From NCBI RefSeq assembly GCF_900541275.1, contig NZ_UQJH01000010.1, positions 1 through 49,959 on the forward strand: a stretch of 49,959 nt of DNA. Reading direction: 5' to 3'. The notes under the pieces were generated by a model. The model was given only the letters and a program-made list of their open reading frames with translations. It searched no databases and was not told where the DNA came from. A program made the translations under genes and the position numbers. Source of the DNA: an uncultured Porphyromonas sp. Its GTDB lineage: Bacteria > Bacteroidota > Bacteroidia > Bacteroidales > Porphyromonadaceae. Below are positions 1 to 8,531 of this stretch, in pieces; the stretch's first letter is position 1, and the number at the start of each line of letters is the position of its first letter.

Positions 1-34
1 GTACGCAGGGAGAGTAGGTAGCCGCCGTCTTTTT

Positions 35-83
35 GAGAGGAGAGATCAGACACACTCGTGTCCGGTCTCTCCTCTCTTTTTTT
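35..83 (+). terminator. Rho-independent terminator
   Basis: An 11-bp perfect outer stem (GAGAGGAGAGA at 35-45, TCTCTCCTCTC at 66-76) encloses an inner 5-bp stem (GACAC 49-53, GTGTC 58-62, loop ACTC) and is followed at once by a run of seven T at 77-83. The orientation terminates a plus-strand gene that lies before the window. Confidence 0.85.
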
Positions 84-569
84 GCTCTGCGGTAGGCCTC
101 AGTCGCCTAGTCGGATCAGTTTGTAGGTGTAGGATGTATGGCGCTGTTCCGCGTGAGCCCATGCTTAATGAGGGCGGCATAATGTGCCGCGCGCCGAAGC
201 CGACCGTTAGCTCCTGGTGGTATTCTAAGTACTCTTTGGGGGAACTTTTTGTATGAGAGCTGCTGACCGTATAGTACAGCGTAATGCTCTCCAATTTCTC
301 TCTGAGCGCCGACAGCCCCCTCCACACCTCATTTTCAACTCATCTTCAAATCTATGGATTGATTAAAATAAAATTAGAACCGTCTGATAACCAGATTTGT
401 GATCACTCGCCTTAATGAGTGAGCATCTGAAATAGAGCGCAGAAAGTAAACTCTGCAACACGTTTTTCCCTATATTACTTATAATAATTATAAGTAGCCT
501 TATTTATCCAGTCTTGATTAAATATATATGGGCATCGCTGGTATTTTATTCGATTTGTCGAGGAAATAG
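84..569. other. Gene-poor stretch, no recognisable gene
   Basis: No convincing gene is seen. The longest open frame is on the minus strand (46-327, 93 codons), but it runs through the terminator at 35-83, overlaps a second minus-strand frame of 69 codons in another phase, and matches no family I recognise. It may be a decayed gene remnant. From about 340 the DNA becomes clearly A+T rich, as expected near the promoter at 570-599. A small imperfect hairpin (CACTC/GAGTG) lies near 404-422. Confidence 0.4.
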
Positions 570-599
570 TTGGTGGAGATAAAATAATTAGTAGATTTG
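570..599 (+). promoter_or_regulatory. Bacteroidota-type promoter of the glycan locus
   Basis: TTG at 570-572 is followed after 19 nt by TAGATTTG at 592-599, a full match to the Bacteroidota -7 box TAnnTTTG. Transcription would begin near 604-607. That falls at or after the first possible ATG (602), so translation of the first gene must start further downstream, at 677 or 683. Confidence 0.65.
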
Positions 600-676
600 C
601 GATGAGACTGATCGAGCTTTTGATAAGAATCGACAAAGTCCGTCACAAGCAATCACTACATAAGCCGCCAGCTGTT

Positions 677-2680
677 ATGAGAATGAAAGAATGTTACGCA
701 CGACGCATCTCGCTAATGCTTCTGTTTATGCTACCGCTGTTGGGGCTTATAGGTCCCCTTTCTGCGCAGCAATACAGAGCTTTGACGCTACGTAGTGACG
801 AGGTGTCTCTTTCTTTCAGCTCAGGAGACGGGTATGGTTTTAGTGTTTTGTCTCCTACTACCTCTGCCTCTTCAGAGGTTGATAGGACTCTCCCGTGGAG
901 TCTGCAGTTACCGGATGGTGAGCTCTCTGACAGCCAAGTAGAGTATGTAGGTGGTCGTCAGGTGCGTGACGACCTCGTCGAGCTGACCTGGCGAGTGAGA
1001 CAGGATGTCGGTACCTCTACTGTTACAGTGGAGATCTCTAACGTGGATGGTGATCCACTCCCCGAGTGGAGCCTTCGTATCACCGGCCCGATCGTCCGAC
1101 AAGTAGACCAGATTACCTTTCCGAGGTTCAAGGTTCCCCGTGAGGATAGTATGGAGTTGATTATGCCCGTGGGGTATGGCATCTCGAAGACGATCGAGTT
1201 GGGGACTGAGGCCTGTCTCCCTTATCCATCCGGAAGTGGGACGATGCAATTTCTTATGGCATCCTCCTCGAGCGGAACCGCTTTTATCTCAACACGTGAC
1301 ACGGAGGGACACTTCAAGCACTTCAGGAGTGTTGCAGATGAGCAGTCAGTATCGATGTACGTTACTGTCCCTGTCTCAGAGGACTGGAGGCGTAATGATG
1401 ATCTGCGATTACCATGGTCAAGTGTTATTGGCTATCGCAAGTCCGGGTGGGAGAGTACGGTAATTGACTGGTATCGACCCTTTACTTATCAGACAGAGTG
1501 GGGGGCAAAGACAGTCACTGAGCGCCAGATCCCGCGCTGGCTGATGGAGAATGACCTTTGGATCCAGAAGCAGAAGGAAGATAGCTATAGTGAATTGCTT
1601 CGTGCTATGGCGCTGTATGGTAATAACGTCGGCGTACACTGGTATCACTGGCATCATTACCCATTTGATACGCGATACCCTGACTATTTCCCTCCGAAGC
1701 CTCTGATCAAGGAAAAATTTCGTGAGCTATCCCATATGGGCGCTCACGTAGTACCCTATATTAATGGGCGTCTCTGGGATCCACTGTCGGAGGCTTTCCG
1801 CACCTATCATGGTGATAAGGCGCTCTGTGTGAAGAAGGACGGGTCCTTCTACGAAGAAGTGTATCGCTCTAAGGTCCCTCATAATGTGGCTTGTCCATCC
1901 TCTGAGATCTGGCAGAGAGTTCAGGGTGATGTGATCGATAGCATCAGTAAGAGACTCTCTACATCAGGAGTGTATATAGATCAAGTGGCTTGTGCGGCAC
2001 CTGATCTCTGCTATAATCCCGACCATAACCACTCTCTCGGTGGTGGCAACTGGTGGGCTAAGGGGTATCGTGATATGTATCAGGCTGCTCGTGCGAGGTC
2101 TATAAACGATGGACAGATCCTTGCGACAGAGGAGTGTGCTGAGTGTTACATCGACCTTTTTGACCTGATGCTCATAGTGAATACCGACAGGCGTGGAGAT
2201 AATAAGCCTATTCCTCTCTTCCCCATAGTCTACTCTGATAGAGCTCTCTACACAGGATTTTGCTATATCGCATCGCCCATTAATAATGGATCCTTCAAGT
2301 TTATCACTGCCAAGAGTCTCCTCTGGGGAAGTCAGCTTGGCTGGATACAGCCGGGAAGGATTGTGGCTGCAGATGCACAGCGGGAAGCCCTTTTCCTGAA
2401 GCGTATGCAGCAATTCCGTGCCAAGGTCAGGTCGATCCTCGTCGGCGGGCAGCTTCTCTGTGAGTGGTTTCCCGGCGAAGTCCCCCTGATGGATGTCCCC
2501 GGTCATGGTCAGTATCCAGCTGTATTGGGTGCTAAGTGGCGCTCCGCCGAGGGGAAGCCTTATCTGCTACTTGTCAATTGGGATGATCAGTCTCACAAGC
2601 TGACGCTACCCACCGGGAAGAGGATAACCCTCGCTCCACTCTCCGCCCGGGTAGATGAAGTCCCCTGTCAGGAAAAATGA
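677..2680 (+). CDS. Exported DUF6259-like putative glycoside hydrolase
   Basis: A secreted protein of about 667 residues resembling the DUF6259 group of presumed glycoside hydrolases in Bacteroidota. The first 30 or so residues form a signal peptide (basic start, long leucine-rich core, ending ..GPLSAQ). A beta-rich N-terminal half precedes a TIM-barrel-like part with many aromatic residues (VHWYHWHHYPFD near nt 1640-1670; YINGRLWD near 1760). GVYIDQ (about nt 1967-1985) and ATEECAEC (about nt 2123-2146) end strand-like segments and could carry the nucleophile and acid/base, as in GH101- and GH13-like barrels; this is inference. The open frame extends up to 602, but the promoter places the transcript start there, so 677 (or 683) is chosen. 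It is the first gene of the locus, 32 nt before the NAGPA-like gene. The substrate is unknown. Confidence 0.7.
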   Translation: MRMKECYARRISLMLLFMLPLLGLIGPLSAQQYRALTLRSDEVSLSFSSGDGYGFSVLSPTTSASSEVDRTLPWSLQLPDGELSDSQVEYVGGRQVRDDLVELTWRVRQDVGTSTVTVEISNVDGDPLPEWSLRITGPIVRQVDQITFPRFKVPREDSMELIMPVGYGISKTIELGTEACLPYPSGSGTMQFLMASSSSGTAFISTRDTEGHFKHFRSVADEQSVSMYVTVPVSEDWRRNDDLRLPWSSVIGYRKSGWESTVIDWYRPFTYQTEWGAKTVTERQIPRWLMENDLWIQKQKEDSYSELLRAMALYGNNVGVHWYHWHHYPFDTRYPDYFPPKPLIKEKFRELSHMGAHVVPYINGRLWDPLSEAFRTYHGDKALCVKKDGSFYEEVYRSKVPHNVACPSSEIWQRVQGDVIDSISKRLSTSGVYIDQVACAAPDLCYNPDHNHSLGGGNWWAKGYRDMYQAARARSINDGQILATEECAECYIDLFDLMLIVNTDRRGDNKPIPLFPIVYSDRALYTGFCYIASPINNGSFKFITAKSLLWGSQLGWIQPGRIVAADAQREALFLKRMQQFRAKVRSILVGGQLLCEWFPGEVPLMDVPGHGQYPAVLGAKWRSAEGKPYLLLVNWDDQSHKLTLPTGKRITLAPLSARVDEVPCQEK

Positions 2681-2712
2681 AATAATCGATCAACTCATAC
2701 TATATCTACCTT

Positions 2713-4329
2713 ATGAAACCCTTATCTATCCACGTCTATTCTCTGCTGCTCCTGCTTGCGGTGGCGGGATGCAGTAAGTCAGCTGACTCGCAGCCTGAAA
2801 ATGTAATCATGCCGGAGAATCTCTCCATCACACAGTCGATGGAGACCGGTAGGGTGATACTCTCCTGGAGTGATCCCAATGGCTCGGTTGATGGCTTTGA
2901 GGTCAGCTACAAGCCTGTCGGCACGGAGCAGTATGTGGCACTTGCTAAGCTGCCCGCCGATGCTCGCTCTTACGTGGTGGATCAGGAGATAGCTCCTGAT
3001 GCATCGTACTACTTTGCTGTCGCTGCTCTGCGCGGTGATAGTCGCTCATATCCTGCCACCTCGCTCTACAAGGTGATCAAGGCAGATGCAATCAAGGGCG
3101 TCAGGATCTTACGTACCTATGCCTCCCATGCCGGGGTAGGGGTAGAGTATGAGCCTGCCAATCTGTTTGTAGGGGAGCGCAAAAACTTCGGGCTGATAGT
3201 CACACGTACTCCTGAGGAGTCAGCTGAGCCTATACTGGATATCCCTGCTCCTGCTGACTTGAGAGGTAAGTCGGGCTGTATGCAGATGATACCCATCACT
3301 CGCCTACCTAAGGATGCGACAGAGATTTATGTCAGAGCCTACGCTCTCGGTGATAAGTCTCGGTACGTAAGTGAGCCGTCTAAGGTTGTTCTCCCGGAGC
3401 AACCTGCAGCCATCAAGCTGGACTGGAAAGAGATCACCCCTGACGGACTTAAGGGCAAGGTGGAGGTGTATAGCACTACCTCTACTCTCAATGGACGACC
3501 CTTCAATGCCTGGTATGCTGTAGGTAATCCGGAGAAGAGCCGCATCAAGCGCAATGACCCCAGTACCAATACCTCGCTGACGGAGCAGGCCAAGCAGCTC
3601 TCAAAGGCTCTTGTCCTTGTGAATGGCTCCTACTTCTACATGAATACTACGCTCGGTATTTATGGACACAATGGGCTGAAGGGTGTCAATCATCCCCTTC
3701 GCGGTTCCTTGAGGACCAAGCATCCGGAGTACAACGTCATGTACCATGCGATGAGAGGATTCTTTGGCGTGACGAAGGAGGGAGACGCCAGGGTCTACTG
3801 GGGAGGATCAGAGGCCGGCGAGCCACACCTCTATGAGCACCCGATGCCTATCCTCCTGGGAGAGGCAAGATACGACTCTTATCTTCCTGAAATTGTAGGC
3901 AAGCCTGTAGAGTGGGTCCCCTACTATGGACTGTCCGGTGGACCGGTAGTACTTAAGGATGGGAGAGTGCCTGTAGACTTCACACCATTCCGTGAGGGTG
4001 ATGAGTACTACTTGGCCAATTTTGAGCTTATGCCCTACGATATTTTCGGATCAGATATTCGTCCGGATAGGACAGCGGTAGGCATACGAGAGGATGGTCG
4101 CATTGTCCTCTTCGTCTGCGATGGACGTATTCCTGAGAGCAAGGGAGCTGACTTAGTGGAGCTCGCTCAGATCATGAAGGGACTGGGATGTAAGGATGCC
4201 CTCAACCTCGATGGCGGAGGCTCTACCAACATGTGGGTCAGTGGCGAGATCGTTAATCATAAGGACATAGTAGCTGCAACCGGTGACACCCGTGCGATCA
4301 AGTCGATCATCGGATTTTTTGAGAAATAA
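2713..4329 (+). CDS. Phosphodiester glycosidase (NAGPA-like) lipoprotein
   Basis: A 538-residue lipoprotein: the signal peptide ends in the lipobox LLAVAGC (Cys near residue 20), so it is probably membrane anchored. A fibronectin type III domain (about 33-125) and a second beta-rich region (about 128-230) precede a C-terminal phosphodiester-glycosidase domain (about 240-538). The last carries the hallmarks of the family of human uncovering enzyme NAGPA, which removes alpha-GlcNAc from GlcNAc-1-phosphodiesters: LVNGSYFY, LSGGPVVLKDG, DRTAVGI and NLDGGGSTNMW. Family knowledge gives the chemistry; the natural substrate is inferred. It sits directly before a GH89 alpha-N-acetylglucosaminidase and a few genes before a glycerophosphodiester phosphodiesterase, which fits a GlcNAc-phosphodiester substrate. 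It starts 32 nt after the preceding stop and is likely cotranscribed. Confidence 0.85.
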   Translation: MKPLSIHVYSLLLLLAVAGCSKSADSQPENVIMPENLSITQSMETGRVILSWSDPNGSVDGFEVSYKPVGTEQYVALAKLPADARSYVVDQEIAPDASYYFAVAALRGDSRSYPATSLYKVIKADAIKGVRILRTYASHAGVGVEYEPANLFVGERKNFGLIVTRTPEESAEPILDIPAPADLRGKSGCMQMIPITRLPKDATEIYVRAYALGDKSRYVSEPSKVVLPEQPAAIKLDWKEITPDGLKGKVEVYSTTSTLNGRPFNAWYAVGNPEKSRIKRNDPSTNTSLTEQAKQLSKALVLVNGSYFYMNTTLGIYGHNGLKGVNHPLRGSLRTKHPEYNVMYHAMRGFFGVTKEGDARVYWGGSEAGEPHLYEHPMPILLGEARYDSYLPEIVGKPVEWVPYYGLSGGPVVLKDGRVPVDFTPFREGDEYYLANFELMPYDIFGSDIRPDRTAVGIREDGRIVLFVCDGRIPESKGADLVELAQIMKGLGCKDALNLDGGGSTNMWVSGEIVNHKDIVAATGDTRAIKSIIGFFEK

Positions 4330-4355
4330 CTCGGCTGCCATTTGTTGTCTCTGAT

Positions 4356-6596
4356 ATGAAACAGAAGATCACTTTAGTACTTATCCTCCTTCTCCTTCCT
4401 CTTATCCCTGCCTGCGGAAATGGCTCTGAGGAGACGGATGAAGCGATTGCTCCCCTAATCGGGCTGTGTGATCGTCTTTTCCCGGAAAGGAGCGGAGCCT
4501 TTCAGTTCGTGCTTGATAGAGACACCACTTCATTGGACTCTCCGTCTCGGTACAGCGTTGTTGCCGAGAGAGGTAAGGTGACTATCAAGGGAAGTGATCC
4601 CCTTGCCCTCTCTGTGGGTCTCAATAGGTACCTCAGCGAGTACTGTCATACCTATGTAAGCCCGTACACTTATGATAAGGTGGAGCTGCCCGGTCGTCTC
4701 CCCGATACCAAGGGACCCCTTGAGGGATCGGCTGTTGTACCGGAGCGGTTCTTCCTCAACTACTGCACCTTCGGCTACAGCATGCCTTACTGGAAGTGGG
4801 CTGACTGGGAGCGCCTAATCGACTGGATGGCTCTTCAGGGTGTCACCATGCCTCTGGCTATTACTGGTCAGGAGAAGGTGTGGCTTGACGTCTGGACGGA
4901 GCTCGGTCTCGATCCGGAGTCCGTGAAGAGCTACTTCACCGGTCCGGCCCATCTCCCCTGGCATCGTATGAATAATATCGATCGATGGGAAGGTCCGCTA
5001 CCTGACTCCTGGCTTGATGAGCAGGTGGAGCTACAGAAGAAGATCCTCGAGCGTGAGCGGTCCTTTGGGATGACACCTGTCTTGCCGGCATTTGCTGGTC
5101 ATGTCCCCCAGGAGCTTGCCCAGCACTACCCCGATGCAGAGGTGCTCCGGCTTGGTAAGTGGGGCGGATTTGAGGAGAAGTACGGGACTTACTACCTCTC
5201 ACCGGCTTCGCCACTATTCCGCAAGATCCAGACCCTCTATCTGGAGAGGCAGACTGAGCTCTTCGGCACCGATCATATCTATGGCATAGATGCGTTTAAT
5301 GAGGTGGACTCTCCCGACTGGTCACCGGAGTTCCTTGCCGAAGTCTCACGGGCAATCCACACCTCACTAACCGATGTCGATAGTGAGGCCAAGTGGCTCA
5401 TGATGACTTGGCTTTTTTATTACGATAAGGAGCACTGGACTCCTGAGCGGATACGGGCATTCTTAGAGGCAGTCCCCCAGGGGAGCATCTACCTGCTGGA
5501 CTATTACTGCGATAAGGCTGAGGTCTGGAGGGAGACGGAGGCTTTCTATGGCCAGCCATACTTGTGGTGCTACCTCGGTAACTTTGGCGGCAACAGCTGG
5601 CTCTGTGGTAATATGCGTGATGTGCAGGAGAAACTAACTGCTGCGCAGGCCACACCCTCATCAGCACCTATGGGTATAGGCTGTACTCTGGAGGGTCTGG
5701 ATGCCAATCCGATCATGTATGAGTATGTGCTCTCTCAAGCATGGACGAGCGCACCTACAGCGGATGAGTGGATCAGAATCTGGGCGGATAAGCGCGGTAA
5801 TAACCCTGCGAATAATTACGTGTACGAGGCTTGGAAGATCCTCGAGAGCTCAGTCTACCGCGACTTCAGCAGAGGAGGTCAGGCGGTGCTGATCCACGCA
5901 CGTCCCTGTCTGCATGGCTATCAGGGCTGGTGCACAGTGCCCGACTATGAGTATGACAACGATGATCTGCTACGAGCGTGGCAGCTGCTCTTGCAGGGCT
6001 ACACCTTTGCCGAGACTCACCACAGGGAGCTTACCTATGATCTCGTAAATGTTGGTCGCCAACTCTTGGGGAATCGGTTTATGGAGCTCAGAGATGCCCT
6101 TACTAAGGCATACGAGGATAAGGATCTCGACCGAGTATCAGCTGTAGGACAGCAGATGGAGGAGCTTATGGACGACTACGCCGCGCTCCTCACGTATGAG
6201 CCCTACTTTACGCTCGGTAAGTGGCTCCGAGATGCGAGAGACTATGGCTCTCACAGTGAGGCAGAGGCTGACTACTACGAGCGAAATGCACGCAGCATCC
6301 TCACTGTATGGGGGCAGCCGGGGCGTCAGCTCACAGACTATGCCAATAGAGCCTACGCCGGTCTGGTCACAGACTATTATGCTCCCCGATGGAAGCGATT
6401 TATCGAGTCAGTGGAGAGCTCTCTCAGGGAGGGTGTCCCGCTTGACGAGGAGCAGTTTAGGGCAGAGATGATCGCCTTTGAGGATCAGTGGAGACACTCT
6501 ACGGGGGAGATCGCAGAGGTCAGGCCATCTATGCCCATAGATCGTTATGTGTCACTTCTTATAAGTAAATACTTTCCCTCCGATGAGTCCCGATAG
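4356..6596 (+). CDS. GH89 alpha-N-acetylglucosaminidase (NAGLU-like) lipoprotein
   Basis: A 746-residue exo-glycosidase predicted to release terminal alpha-linked GlcNAc, as NAGLU enzymes do from heparan sulfate ends and bacterial GH89 enzymes do from mucin-type glycans. The signal peptide ends in the lipobox LIPAC (Cys at residue 20). An N-terminal alpha/beta domain is followed by a TIM barrel beginning near RFFLNYCTFGYSMPYWKWAD, where the W-x-x-W pattern is typical. The two expected catalytic glutamates are visible in IDAFNEVDSP (about nt 5287-5316) and TLEGLDANPIMYEY (about nt 5683-5724), matching the E316 and E446 regions of human NAGLU. An all-helical C-terminal domain completes the family architecture, and the length matches. 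It starts 26 nt after the NAGPA-like gene, and tatA follows with only 34 nt between. Confidence 0.93.
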   Translation: MKQKITLVLILLLLPLIPACGNGSEETDEAIAPLIGLCDRLFPERSGAFQFVLDRDTTSLDSPSRYSVVAERGKVTIKGSDPLALSVGLNRYLSEYCHTYVSPYTYDKVELPGRLPDTKGPLEGSAVVPERFFLNYCTFGYSMPYWKWADWERLIDWMALQGVTMPLAITGQEKVWLDVWTELGLDPESVKSYFTGPAHLPWHRMNNIDRWEGPLPDSWLDEQVELQKKILERERSFGMTPVLPAFAGHVPQELAQHYPDAEVLRLGKWGGFEEKYGTYYLSPASPLFRKIQTLYLERQTELFGTDHIYGIDAFNEVDSPDWSPEFLAEVSRAIHTSLTDVDSEAKWLMMTWLFYYDKEHWTPERIRAFLEAVPQGSIYLLDYYCDKAEVWRETEAFYGQPYLWCYLGNFGGNSWLCGNMRDVQEKLTAAQATPSSAPMGIGCTLEGLDANPIMYEYVLSQAWTSAPTADEWIRIWADKRGNNPANNYVYEAWKILESSVYRDFSRGGQAVLIHARPCLHGYQGWCTVPDYEYDNDDLLRAWQLLLQGYTFAETHHRELTYDLVNVGRQLLGNRFMELRDALTKAYEDKDLDRVSAVGQQMEELMDDYAALLTYEPYFTLGKWLRDARDYGSHSEAEADYYERNARSILTVWGQPGRQLTDYANRAYAGLVTDYYAPRWKRFIESVESSLREGVPLDEEQFRAEMIAFEDQWRHSTGEIAEVRPSMPIDRYVSLLISKYFPSDESR

Positions 6597-6630
6597 GGGA
6601 TCATCCGGAGCTCAAATTATCAATAGGCTT

Positions 6631-6837
6631 ATGAATTACTTACCACTACTATTTCTGCCAAGGGTCGGTATGGGCGAGCTGTTAGTTATCTTAGTCGTTG
6701 TCCTGATCCTCTTCGGCGCAAAGAGGATTCCGGAGCTGATGCACTCCTTCGGGAAGGGGATCAAGAGCTTCAAGGATGGGCTCAATGAGGATCTGACGGA
6801 CCCCAAGGACGATGACTCATCCAAGGAGGAGAAGTGA
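6631..6837 (+). CDS. tatA: Sec-independent protein translocase TatA
   Basis: A 68-residue TatA/E-type component of the twin-arginine translocase, which forms the pore for export of folded proteins. One N-terminal membrane helix (GELLVILVVVLILFG) is followed by the hinge (AKRIPELM), an amphipathic helix (HSFGKGIKSFKDGL) and an acidic C-terminal tail. FG at the end of the membrane helix and the K-x-x-x-F-K-x-G pattern are family hallmarks. The frame is open from 6583, overlapping the GH89 stop, but 6631 gives the usual short N-terminus; 6670 is an alternative. It overlaps tatC by 26 nt. No separate tatB is seen, as is common in Bacteroidota. Its place inside a glycan locus, three genes before a Tat-signal protein, is unusual. 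Confidence 0.9.
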   Translation: MNYLPLLFLPRVGMGELLVILVVVLILFGAKRIPELMHSFGKGIKSFKDGLNEDLTDPKDDDSSKEEK

Positions 6838-7630
6838 GGAGCCCGATTTCTGGGATAATGCAGAGGTCCTGAGAGGCGTACTTATCAGGGTGTTTATCTA
6901 CTTCCTGGTCGCTTTTTCAGTTGCCTTTGTCCTTGTCCCCAGGATATTTGACTCAGTGATCCTTGGCCCCTGTAGGGCGGACTTTGTTACCTATCGCTGT
7001 ATTGAGCGGCTCAGTCCCGTGGAGAGTTTCGAGACCGGTAGCTTCCCGATAGAGCTTGTCAATATCAGGCTAGGGACGCAGTTCTTCCTCCATATCAGGG
7101 TTGCCATTGCCATTGCTCTGATCGTCCTCGTACCTCCTGTCTTGATAGAGGTCTGGTATTTTGTACGTCCCGGACTCTATCGAGGAGAGGCCATTGCCCT
7201 GAGGCATGTCCTCTTGGGGATGCCGATCCTATTTTACCTGGGTGTCTTAGTGGGTTACTTCTTGGTATTTCCACTGACATTGCACTTTCTTGTGTTTTAC
7301 AATCTGAGTGACCTCATTGCTAATCAATTGTCTTTGGAGTCCTATATGAGCAACTTCTTTACCCTCATCTCAGCGATGGGCATCATCTTCCTGCTCCCTC
7401 TGGTGGTGAAGTTGCTGGCTACTATAGGTGTCCTCAATGTCGACACTCTCAAGCGAGGTAGGCAGTACGCTGTAGTTGTCCTGCTTATCCTTGCTGCCGT
7501 CATCACCCCCAGTGGCGATCCACTCACGATGACGGTCGTTTTTGTCCCGCTCTATCTGCTCTACGAGCTGTCTCTCCTGATGGTTAGGGTGGAGAAACCC
7601 GGAGTCGCAAAGACGATCCCCTCTGACTGA
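6812..7630 (+). CDS. tatC: Sec-independent protein translocase TatC
   Basis: A 272-residue multi-spanning inner-membrane protein, the Tat subunit that binds twin-arginine signal peptides. Six hydrophobic segments can be read. Family landmarks are FWDNAEVLRGVL at the cytoplasmic N-terminus, FVRPGLYRGE in the first cytoplasmic loop (the E corresponds to E. coli TatC E103), the FPLTLHF and LISAMGIIFLLPLVV helices, and TPSGDPLT before the last helices. In the N-terminal HLEELR motif the sequence is NAEVLR, so the second acidic residue (E. coli E15) seems to be valine; Bacteroidota TatC proteins vary here, so loss of function is not implied. The start lies inside tatA, so the two are translationally coupled. 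The probable client is the exported protein at 8532-9626. Confidence 0.92.
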   Translation: MTHPRRRSEEPDFWDNAEVLRGVLIRVFIYFLVAFSVAFVLVPRIFDSVILGPCRADFVTYRCIERLSPVESFETGSFPIELVNIRLGTQFFLHIRVAIAIALIVLVPPVLIEVWYFVRPGLYRGEAIALRHVLLGMPILFYLGVLVGYFLVFPLTLHFLVFYNLSDLIANQLSLESYMSNFFTLISAMGIIFLLPLVVKLLATIGVLNVDTLKRGRQYAVVVLLILAAVITPSGDPLTMTVVFVPLYLLYELSLLMVRVEKPGVAKTIPSD

Positions 7631-7677
7631 TAGACTTAATGGCACAACTGCTGATAAAATCAAATCAATCACTATAT

Positions 7678-8490
7678 ATGAACTATCGAAAGCTTACTCT
7701 CTGCCTCCTTCTGGCATTTCTTGCACACCTCCCGCTTATGTCGCAGACAGCCATAATTGCCCATCGTGGGCTATGGAATGTCCGTGGAAGTGCCCAAAAC
7801 TCTATCGAGTCACTCCATCGAGCCTACGACATCAGGGGCATCTATGGCTTAGAGATCGATGTGCAGCTGACGAAGGACAGCGTCCTTATACTCTCACATG
7901 ACCCTGATATCGGTGGCTATCGTATCGACAAGACAGACTGGTCTCAGCTCAGAGATAACGTACGTCTCCGCAGCAAGGAGCAGATCCCTACGCTGGATGA
8001 GTTCCTGGAGGCCTTGAGCTCGTACCCCGACCTAAAGCTTTTCTTAGAGCTCAAGACTCAGGAAGACCCAGGCTCAGAGCGCTATCTCGCAGATCAAGCT
8101 CTTGCTATGGTCAAGGCGCACGGGCTACTGGAGCGGACAGCCTTTATCTCCTTCAGTATCGAGATCTGTAAGCAGCTCGTCAAGTCCTCTCCCGAGTCAC
8201 TCGTCATGCACCTGAGAGCTGACTATAGTCCCAAGGAGCTGTATGCTATGGGGATGAGGGGAGTAGACTACAATTACTCCGTCTTCTGGAAGCATCCGGA
8301 GTGGTTTGATGAGGCCCGATCGCTCGGCATGTCCATAGGCGCTTGGACGGTCAATGAGCCTGCCACGATGCAGTACTTCATCATTCCCAGAGGGTTTGAC
8401 TTCATGACGACAGACAACGTCATACCCGCTATGGATGTCTTCGACCTCCTGAAGATAGTCCCGAGAGACATCAGCAAGCCGATCAAGTAA
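7678..8490 (+). CDS. Exported glycerophosphodiester phosphodiesterase-family protein
   Basis: A 270-residue GDPD/GlpQ-type TIM-barrel phosphodiesterase that would hydrolyse glycerophosphodiesters to glycerol-3-phosphate and an alcohol. A Sec signal peptide (MNYRKLTLC.. to LPLMSQ) places it in the periplasm. The metal and catalytic signatures are present in order: AHRG near the mature N-terminus, LEIDVQLTKDSVLILSHD (E-x-D then H-D), FLELKT in the middle, SIGAWTVNE and a terminal DFMTTD. An upstream in-frame ATG at 7639 would add 13 polar residues before the signal peptide, so 7678 is preferred. Its place between tatC and the Tat substrate, in a locus with a phosphodiester glycosidase, suggests that the target glycan contains phosphodiester-linked glycerol or sugar; that is inference. 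Confidence 0.88.
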   Translation: MNYRKLTLCLLLAFLAHLPLMSQTAIIAHRGLWNVRGSAQNSIESLHRAYDIRGIYGLEIDVQLTKDSVLILSHDPDIGGYRIDKTDWSQLRDNVRLRSKEQIPTLDEFLEALSSYPDLKLFLELKTQEDPGSERYLADQALAMVKAHGLLERTAFISFSIEICKQLVKSSPESLVMHLRADYSPKELYAMGMRGVDYNYSVFWKHPEWFDEARSLGMSIGAWTVNEPATMQYFIIPRGFDFMTTDNVIPAMDVFDLLKIVPRDISKPIK

Positions 8491-8531
8491 GGTCGATTAT
8501 AACTATTCCCAACAAAGCCCAATAGATAATT

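Noticed and set aside
46..327. A 93-codon minus-strand open frame near the window start
   Set aside because: It overlaps a strong terminator and a second frame in another phase, and its protein has no recognisable features. It may be a remnant but is not supported as a gene.
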